From an uncultured Eubacteriales bacterium (GTDB lineage: Bacteria; Bacillota; Clostridia; Oscillospirales; CAG-272): a stretch of 11,214 bases of DNA. The notes below the pieces were generated by a model. That model was given only the letters and a program-made list of their open reading frames with translations. It had not been told where the DNA came from and did no database searches. Numbering within the stretch: the first letter of the stretch is position 1; each line of letters begins with the position of its first letter. Both the position numbers and the translations under genes were made by a program. Below are positions 7,085 to 11,214 of the stretch, piece after piece. The stretch lies in contig CAKTAA010000070.1 in assembly GCA_934526185.1 (NCBI GenBank), forward strand, positions 1-11,214, in the 5' to 3' direction.

Positions 7085-7684
7085 TTATAGATTTCTGCGC
7101 CCCTCAAGTGCGCGGAACAGGGTGACCTCGTCTGCATAATCAATATCGCCCCCGACCGGCACGCCGTAGGCAAGGCGGCTGATTCGGATTTCAAACGGCT
7201 TCAGCAGCTTTGACAGATACATAGCTGTCGTTTCTCCTTCGATATTGGGGTTTGTGGCCAATATGATTTCCTTTACGGTGCCGTCAGCCAGCCTGGAAAG
7301 CAGCTCATGAATTTTTAACTGCTCGGGTCCGATGCCGTCCATCGGGGAAAGCGCGCCGTGCAGAACATGATACAGCCCCCCGTATTCCTTTACCTTTTCC
7401 AGCGCCATGACAGCCTTGGCGTCCTCAACGACGCAGATAACGGTTTTGTCGCGGGACTCATCGGCGCATATTCTGCAGATTTCCGTATCGCTGATATTCT
7501 GACACACTTTGCAGTGCATGATGTTTTTTTTCGCACCGAGAATCGCCGAAGCAAACGCCTCCGCTTCCTCCTCCGTTCTGTCGAGAACGGAAAATGCAAG
7601 ACGCACGGCAGTCTTATGTCCGATGCCGGGCAGGCGTTCAAATTGTTCGATCAAAGCCTCCAGCGGTCTGATATAATTTGTCAT
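7085..7684 (-). CDS. recR: Recombination mediator RecR
   Basis: This is a 199-residue protein, the usual RecR length. It has a helix-hairpin-helix (LPGIGHKTA, residues 18-26), a four-cysteine zinc motif (C58, C61, C70, C73), and a Toprim domain from about residue 82 (VICVVEDAK, with E87 and D88), followed by ATNPNIEGETTA and a C-terminal LAYGVPVGGDIDYADEVTL motif. RecR works with RecF and RecO to load RecA on single-stranded gaps. The ATG at 7684 aligns with the normal family start; a TTG five codons upstream lacks a ribosome binding site. It follows dnaX and ybaB in the order well known in Bacillota. The gap to ybaB is 73 bases. Confidence 0.97.
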   Translation of the reverse strand: MTNYIRPLEALIEQFERLPGIGHKTAVRLAFSVLDRTEEEAEAFASAILGAKKNIMHCKVCQNISDTEICRICADESRDKTVICVVEDAKAVMALEKVKEYGGLYHVLHGALSPMDGIGPEQLKIHELLSRLADGTVKEIILATNPNIEGETTAMYLSKLLKPFEIRISRLAYGVPVGGDIDYADEVTLFRALEGRRNL

Positions 7685-7757
7685 ACCGTTTTTTTCCAAT
7701 ACAATGAATAAATTTTACCGAAGGTAAATGCTCAGGCTTGATTTGCTGACGAGCGTT

Positions 7758-8105
7758 TTAAATCAGCCCCGGAAGATTCAAGCCGTTTGTAATTTTTGCC
7801 ATTTCGTCGGAATTGGTCTGCTCCACTTTCTTTATGGCTTCGTTTACACCTGCGGTCAGGATATCCGCAAGCGTCTCTATATCATCGGGATCTACAATTT
7901 CCGGCGAAATATCGATAGAAAGAATTTCCTTTGTGCCCGAAATTTTAATGGTAACCGCGCCGCCTCCGGCAGTAATTTCATAAGATCTGGCATCCAGCTC
8001 CTCTTGCAGAACGGCCATATCCTCCTGCATTTTCTGAGCCTGACGAATCATTGCGTTCATATTCTGCGGGCCGCCGCCCACTCCCTGTGGCAATCTCGCT
8101 TTCAT
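7758..8105 (-). CDS. ybaB: YbaB/EbfC family nucleoid-associated protein
   Basis: The 115-residue protein matches YbaB/EbfC in size and content. It has a Gly/Asn-rich N-terminus (GGGPQNMNAMIRQAQKMQ), a coiled helix with QEELDARSYEITAGGGAV, the beta strand pattern VTIKISGTKEILSIDISPEI, and the C-terminal DILTAGVNEAIKKVEQ helix. The family forms homodimers that bind DNA and associate with the nucleoid; a conserved place between dnaX and recR suggests a link to replication or repair, but the exact role is unsettled. ATG 8103-8105 has AAAGGAAA about 8 bases upstream. It lies between dnaX and recR on the same strand, likely one operon. Confidence 0.95.
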   Translation of the reverse strand: MKARLPQGVGGGPQNMNAMIRQAQKMQEDMAVLQEELDARSYEITAGGGAVTIKISGTKEILSIDISPEIVDPDDIETLADILTAGVNEAIKKVEQTNSDEMAKITNGLNLPGLI

Positions 8106-8134
8106 TTTTATTTCCTTTCTTAACGTATATCTGC

Positions 8135-8156
8135 GGTCGTGCCGAAACGGCAGACC
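8135..8156. other. Hairpin in the dnaX-ybaB gap
   Basis: GGTC-g-TGCCG, loop AAA, CGGCA-GACC forms a 9-bp stem with one bulged base. On the plus strand it is followed eight bases later by a run of seven or more Ts (8162-8169), so it could act as a terminator for rightward transcription. No rightward gene is present here. Confidence 0.4.
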
Positions 8157-8182
8157 ACGTCCTTTTTTTCAGTAGGAAGCCG

Positions 8183-8220
8183 GTTCCCCGACGAGATGCG
8201 TCTTTGTAGCGTCGGAGAAC
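8183..8220. repeat. Inverted repeat in the dnaX-ybaB gap
   Basis: An 11-bp arm at 8183-8193 (GTTCCCCGACG) pairs with 8210-8220 (CGTCGGAGAAC), with one G-T wobble, around a 16-base loop. No T-tract follows on either strand, so it is not a plain terminator. It may be an mRNA stability or processing element within the dnaX-ybaB-recR transcript. Confidence 0.5.
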
Positions 8221-8252
8221 AGTACGTCTGCTGACTGTCCGCGTTACATGTT

Positions 8253-9884
8253 TTATTCATCGGCGCTTTCCGCAATCTCATCTATCGGCTCTTTCATCGG
8301 TTGCTCTCCGCCGGATTTGCGCTCGCTTACAATGATATCGTGTTCCGCATACACGCGCCCGCCGGATTCCGCGCTGACCGCCTCGGCAAGACGCTTCAGC
8401 GTTGCCGGAGAGGTTACCATTTTTACGGAGAACGAATCGCCGGCATATAAATAAAGCTTGCCGCTTTCCTCATCCGCGTATGCCTTGTAGGATCGCAGAA
8501 AGGCTGATACGCCGGGATCGCTTTCCTCCATCCTTTTGATGACCTCCGGCCATTTCGAAAAGAGACGCGCTTTGGGCTCTATGTCCGCAGATATACGGCG
8601 CGCCGAATCCCGCTTTGCATTCGGCAGACCTGTGTCATGCCCCGGGGACTCGGAGGGCTTCTGTGCAGAGGATACTACCTCCTGCCGCGCACCGTCGGCT
8701 GCAATATTCACGCTGCTGCTTTCGATGACAGCCAGCCTGCTTTCCAGCGCGGCCAGACGAGTCAGCAATGCGTCGTTTGATGTATCCAAACCTGGATCGC
8801 ACATGCGTATCAGGGTTCCCTCGGCTAAAATCCGTTTGGAAACCGTATTTTTCTGCATCGCCGTCAGTGTTTCGTCGAGCAGGCGGCAGTGCAGCAGAAG
8901 CGTTTCCTTTGAAAAGCCGGCCGTGAGTCTTTGTAGCTCATCGTATTGCTTCTGCGGCAGATCTACATATTTTTCCGCATCTTTGACACAGCTTATGACC
9001 AGCATATCCCGGTACACGGAGGAGAGCGACTGCCAGAAGACAGACAAATCTCTTGAGGATTGATAGATACCGGCAATGCATTCGAAAATTGTCTCTAAAT
9101 TTTTTTCCTGTACCGAGCGAATAACGGAAATAAGCGTATCTGTGTTGCTGACGCCGAGCAGCTCGGAGACCTCGGCGTCCGTGAGAGCATTCCCATTCAC
9201 CGGCATGCTGCCGGCACAAAGCTCCAGCATACCGATGGCATCGCGCATGCCGCCGCCCGCCTGCCGGGCAATCAGAAACAGCGCGTCATCCTCTATTGCA
9301 ATTTTTTCTTCATCCGCGATGCGGCGCAGGCGTTCGCTGATGGTTTGGGTTGAAATGCGCCGAAAATCAAATTTCTGACACCGCGAAAGGATAGTCGCGG
9401 GAATTTTATGCAGCTCCGTTGTAGCAAGAATAAAAACGATGTGCTCCGGAGGTTCCTCAAGGGTTTTAAGCAGAGCATTAAACGCGGATATCGACAGCAT
9501 ATGCACTTCGTCTATGATGAAAACCTTTTTCTTGACGGCTGAGGGTGCATAAGCTACGTCGTCCCGGATTTCACGGATGTTATCTACGCCGTTGTTGCTT
9601 GCGGCGTCCATTTCAATGACATCAACGATTTGACCGCTTTCAATTCCTGTACAGGACGGGCATGTACCGCAGGGATTGCCGTTCTCCGGGTGCTCACAGT
9701 TCAGCGCTTTGGCAAGAATTTTTGCGCAGGTCGTCTTACCTGTTCCGCGGGATCCGCAGAACAGGTATGCGTGTGAAAGCCTGTCCGTTTCGACTTCGTG
9801 CCGCAGAATTTTTGTCACATGTTCCTGCCCGCATACATCCGAAAACGTTTTCGGCCTCCATTTTCGATACAATGTCTGGTACAA
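8253..9884 (-). CDS. dnaX: DNA polymerase III subunit gamma/tau
   Basis: The clamp-loader ATPase and scaffold of the replisome. Numbered from the TTG start, it runs 543 residues, close to the roughly 560 of Bacillus DnaX. It opens with the family sequence YQTLYRKWRPKTF, then has Walker A GSRGTGKTT (44-52), zinc cysteines C63, C72, C75 and C78, Walker B VFIIDEVHML (121-130), sensor-1 LATTE (153-157) and the SRC arginine-finger motif (167-169). A variable, charged tail follows residue about 360. TTG at 9882-9884 is preferred: GGGGTGATC lies just upstream at the right distance and the encoded N-terminus matches the family. ATG 9900-9902 is the alternative. An ATG further upstream at 9938 lies inside the SRP RNA and is rejected. 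Downstream are ybaB and recR; upstream is the SRP RNA. Confidence 0.97.
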   Translation of the reverse strand: MYQTLYRKWRPKTFSDVCGQEHVTKILRHEVETDRLSHAYLFCGSRGTGKTTCAKILAKALNCEHPENGNPCGTCPSCTGIESGQIVDVIEMDAASNNGVDNIREIRDDVAYAPSAVKKKVFIIDEVHMLSISAFNALLKTLEEPPEHIVFILATTELHKIPATILSRCQKFDFRRISTQTISERLRRIADEEKIAIEDDALFLIARQAGGGMRDAIGMLELCAGSMPVNGNALTDAEVSELLGVSNTDTLISVIRSVQEKNLETIFECIAGIYQSSRDLSVFWQSLSSVYRDMLVISCVKDAEKYVDLPQKQYDELQRLTAGFSKETLLLHCRLLDETLTAMQKNTVSKRILAEGTLIRMCDPGLDTSNDALLTRLAALESRLAVIESSSVNIAADGARQEVVSSAQKPSESPGHDTGLPNAKRDSARRISADIEPKARLFSKWPEVIKRMEESDPGVSAFLRSYKAYADEESGKLYLYAGDSFSVKMVTSPATLKRLAEAVSAESGGRVYAEHDIIVSERKSGGEQPMKEPIDEIAESADE

Positions 9885-9913
9885 ACGATCACCCCGGAAC
9901 ATAAAGATGGCAA

Positions 9914-10209
9914 GGTATGAAATAAGGCCATACACCACATACTTGAATTCCGCTCACATGCGCTTGCCGCACCGTCTGCTCGGAACAGGCACCCTTGCAA
10001 CACATCTAAGAATTTGCTTAATGCTGCTTGGTTCCCCACCTGACATGGTTCACAACCTTCGATCGCGCAAGACCCGTTCTTCATTGCAGACAAAACGCGG
10101 CGCTGACCATCCAAGCCAAATCCTCATACGAGGAAACCACCCCTGCTGTAGCGGATTGCAGGTACAGGGCACCGCTGACTCCCCGGCTGGTATGGCCTTA
10201 TTTCATATC
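9914..10209 (-). ncRNA. ffs: Signal recognition particle RNA, large (Bacillus/Clostridium) type with Alu domain
   Basis: The RNA forms the scaffold of SRP, binding Ffh for co-translational targeting. Its 5' and 3' ends pair perfectly over 17 bases (10190-10206 with 9917-9933). The minus strand holds the Alu-domain signature with GGGGAGTCAGCGGTGCCCTG near the 5' end and CTGCAATCCGCTA just after. The S-domain hairpin, with TCAGGTGGGGAACCAAGCAG, reads around 10022-10048. Length of about 296 bases fits the large Gram-positive form. A position immediately upstream of dnaX is the same as in Bacillus. Exact ends are estimated from the terminal helix. Confidence 0.93.
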
Positions 10210-10220
10210 TTGCTTATTCT

Positions 10221-10249
10221 ATTATATCAGAGTTTCAAAAAAAATGCAA
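10221..10249 (-). promoter_or_regulatory. Promoter of the SRP RNA
   Basis: On the minus strand TTGCAT (10244-10249), a 17-bp spacer containing eight consecutive Ts, and TATAAT (10221-10226) preceded by TGA form an extended -10 promoter. Transcription would start near 10214, a few bases before the SRP RNA 5' helix. dnaX may be read from the same promoter, as no terminator is seen between the RNA and dnaX. Confidence 0.75.
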
Positions 10250-10296
10250 GTAGTAAATCATTTTTTATTGCTGCGGTAATCTATACAGCAAAAGAA

Positions 10297-10325
10297 TTGA
10301 CAGATATAGCAGAAGAGATTATAAT
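10297..10325 (+). promoter_or_regulatory. Perfect consensus sigma-A promoter for the DUF896 unit
   Basis: TTGACA (10297-10302), exactly 17 bp, then TATAAT (10320-10325): a full match to the sigma-A consensus. Transcription starts near 10332, giving a leader of about 150 bases before the DUF896 start. A 5-bp hairpin (CCGTC-TGC-GACGG, 10338-10350) followed by TGTTTT sits at the very start of the leader and a second small one (CTGC/GCAG) near 10406. No LexA-type GAAC-N4-GTTC box was seen. Confidence 0.8.
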
Positions 10326-10482
10326 GAAAGAAATCAGCCGTCTGCGACGGTGTTTTAAGCGGAGTCTGCCAGATAAATTATATAACGGATATCCCGACCG
10401 CTGACTGCAATCGCAGAGCGTGCTGTATAAACAAAACAAAAAGAAGCATCCTGACAGACTTATCGACAGGAAAGGAGCGAAT

Positions 10483-10701
10483 ATGAATCAGCAGAAAATT
10501 GCCCGTATCAATGAACTGGCGCGCAAGGCGAAAACGGTTTCGCTTACAGAGGAAGAATGCGCAGAGCAGGCTGCCCTCAGACGGGAATATATTGAAGAAT
10601 TCCGCGGCGGTTTTCAAAGCATCCTGGATAATACCGTATTGCAAAGACCGGACGGTACAAAACAGCCGCTGAAGAAATCTGATAGAAAAAATGAAGGCTG
10701 A
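10483..10701 (+). CDS. DUF896 (YnzC-like) small cytoplasmic protein
   Basis: The 72-residue protein MNQQKIARINELARKAKTVS, continuing LTEEECAEQAALRREYIEEF and ending with KQPLKKSDRKNEG, matches the DUF896 family in length and pattern: INELARKAK, LTxEE, E-x2-LR-x-EYIxxFR, and a short conserved tail with VxRPDGTK. Family members are small helical-hairpin proteins in Bacillota; Bacillus YnzC lies in an SOS-linked operon, but the function is not established. AAAGGAG (10471-10477) is 5 bases before the ATG. It is served by the consensus promoter at 10297-10325, divergent from the SRP RNA. In-frame codons upstream to 10420 lack a binding site and family match. Confidence 0.92.
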   Translation: MNQQKIARINELARKAKTVSLTEEECAEQAALRREYIEEFRGGFQSILDNTVLQRPDGTKQPLKKSDRKNEG

Positions 10702-10805
10702 GGAGCTATGCAAAGAAATGCAGCCATTTGTCAGACGGAAAGCTAAAAGGAACTCTTTCAGAAGATGCGCCCGTGTCTTTACAAAATGAAAATATTGATA
10801 AATGA
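10702..10805 (+). pseudogene. Possible frameshifted small ORF after the DUF896 gene
   Basis: Two short frames seem to belong together: ATG 10691 reads MKAEELCKEMQP, while another frame reads LSDGKLKGTLSEDAPVSLQN and ends ENIDK at TGA 10803-10805. Removing one T from the TTT at 10727-10729 would join them into about 37 residues. Its TGA overlaps an ATG (ATGA at 10802-10805) in the frame of the following membrane protein, as in coupled genes. No family is recognised. The evidence is thin and chance is possible. Confidence 0.2.
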
Positions 10806-10891
10806 AGAACAAATGCGGCCAATCTTGTGAATTTGCTATGCGCTGCAGATGTTACAACCTCAATGTTTCCAGGGAAAGGTATAGACAATCA

Positions 10892-11214
10892 ATGAAAGTC
10901 CGTATAATGATAGCCGCGTTCTGCGGAACAATTTCCATTATTCCGATTTATTGTGTTTTTAAGCTGCTTTTTGATAAAAATGCTGCGGTTCTCACTGTTT
11001 TATCCGGCTTTTTGTTCTCTGCGGGAATTTCACTTTGCCTTTTTGTGCATGAAATATGGCTTGACAGAAGATATGGCGAGGCTGCAAAAGCAATTGCTTC
11101 ACCGGTATTCTTCATCGCGGACGGAAGCTTTCAAAAAGTACGTCAAGTCAGGTTCGGAAGGGTATATTTCTGTGAAAGCGGTATTGTTTTTATTTCAGCC
11201 GAGAAGCCTTATAC
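10892..11214 (+). CDS. Two-helix membrane protein, 3' end beyond window
   Basis: ATG 10892 opens 107 codons with no stop before the window edge. Residues about 4-25 (IMIAAFCGTISIIPIYCVFK) and 33-55 (VLTVLSGFLFSAGISLCLFV) form two transmembrane helices. After them comes a soluble part with FGRVYFCESGIVFISAEKPY that looks like a small beta domain. No family is recognised. The start is uncertain: ATG 10892 has AAAGG 12 bases upstream, too far to be ideal. The same frame stays open back to ATG 10802, which would add 30 cysteine-rich residues. It lies downstream of DUF896 on the same strand with no terminator in between, so it may share that promoter. Confidence 0.6.
   Translation, partial: MKVRIMIAAFCGTISIIPIYCVFKLLFDKNAAVLTVLSGFLFSAGISLCLFVHEIWLDRRYGEAAKAIASPVFFIADGSFQKVRQVRFGRVYFCESGIVFISAEKPY

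Noticed and set aside
9095..9110. Run of seven As in dnaX (minus strand) as a slippage site making gamma
   Set aside because: The run reads GAA AAA AAT in the ATPase/domain III region near residue 264, well before where known dnaX frameshift sites lie, and no downstream hairpin or upstream Shine-Dalgarno-like stimulator was seen.
9815..10114. A 99-codon minus-strand open frame
   Set aside because: It lies within the SRP RNA and the dnaX start region and shows no protein-family features.
9676..10404. A 242-codon plus-strand open frame
   Set aside because: It runs antisense through the dnaX 5' end and the whole SRP RNA, and its last part overlaps the consensus promoter and leader of the DUF896 gene.

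Overview
The window looks like a chromosomal segment of a Gram-positive anaerobe of the Bacillota, most likely class Clostridia. The evidence is a large SRP RNA with an Alu domain directly upstream of dnaX–ybaB–recR (a gene order known from Bacillota), strong AGGAGG-type ribosome binding sites, a YnzC-like DUF896 protein, and a secreted protein with a Gram-positive style signal peptide. The species cannot be named from the sequence.

Layout. From 10209 down to 5721, reading leftward on the minus strand, lies a housekeeping block: SRP RNA, dnaX (tau/gamma clamp-loader subunit, probably starting at a TTG), ybaB/ebfC (nucleoid-associated protein), recR (recombination mediator) and hom (homoserine dehydrogenase). 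Diverging to the right from the SRP RNA promoter is a small unit with a perfect consensus sigma-A promoter. It holds a DUF896 protein gene and, after about 190 unclear bases, a two-helix membrane protein cut by the window end. Left of hom come a small lipoprotein gene with a Rho-independent terminator, a short frameshifted gene remnant with its own hairpin, and then a three-part locus: a small serine recombinase (4414–3791, minus), a short segment bounded by perfect 17-bp inverted repeats (3654–3792), and a large secreted repeat protein (3478 to beyond base 1, minus).

Main discovery candidate. The inverted-repeat segment between the recombinase and the secreted protein carries a near-consensus promoter (TTGAAA, 17-bp spacer, TATAAT). 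In this sequence it points away from the secreted-protein gene and into the 3' end of the recombinase gene. Each inverted repeat sits in an imperfect dyad with a non-palindromic central dinucleotide (CT/AG), the architecture of a small serine recombinase crossover site. Inversion would turn the promoter toward a 27-codon small ORF with a very strong Shine-Dalgarno and then toward the secreted protein. The locus therefore reads as a phase-variation switch captured in its apparent OFF state. A weaker possible fixed promoter just upstream of the secreted-protein gene tempers this reading.

The secreted protein has a signal peptide, GLUG-like glycine repeats, two tandem beta-helix-like modules of about 323 residues, and nearly identical 77-residue PEGA-like repeats that run off the window. 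It is the kind of surface-exposed product for which on/off switching and repeat-number variation are expected.
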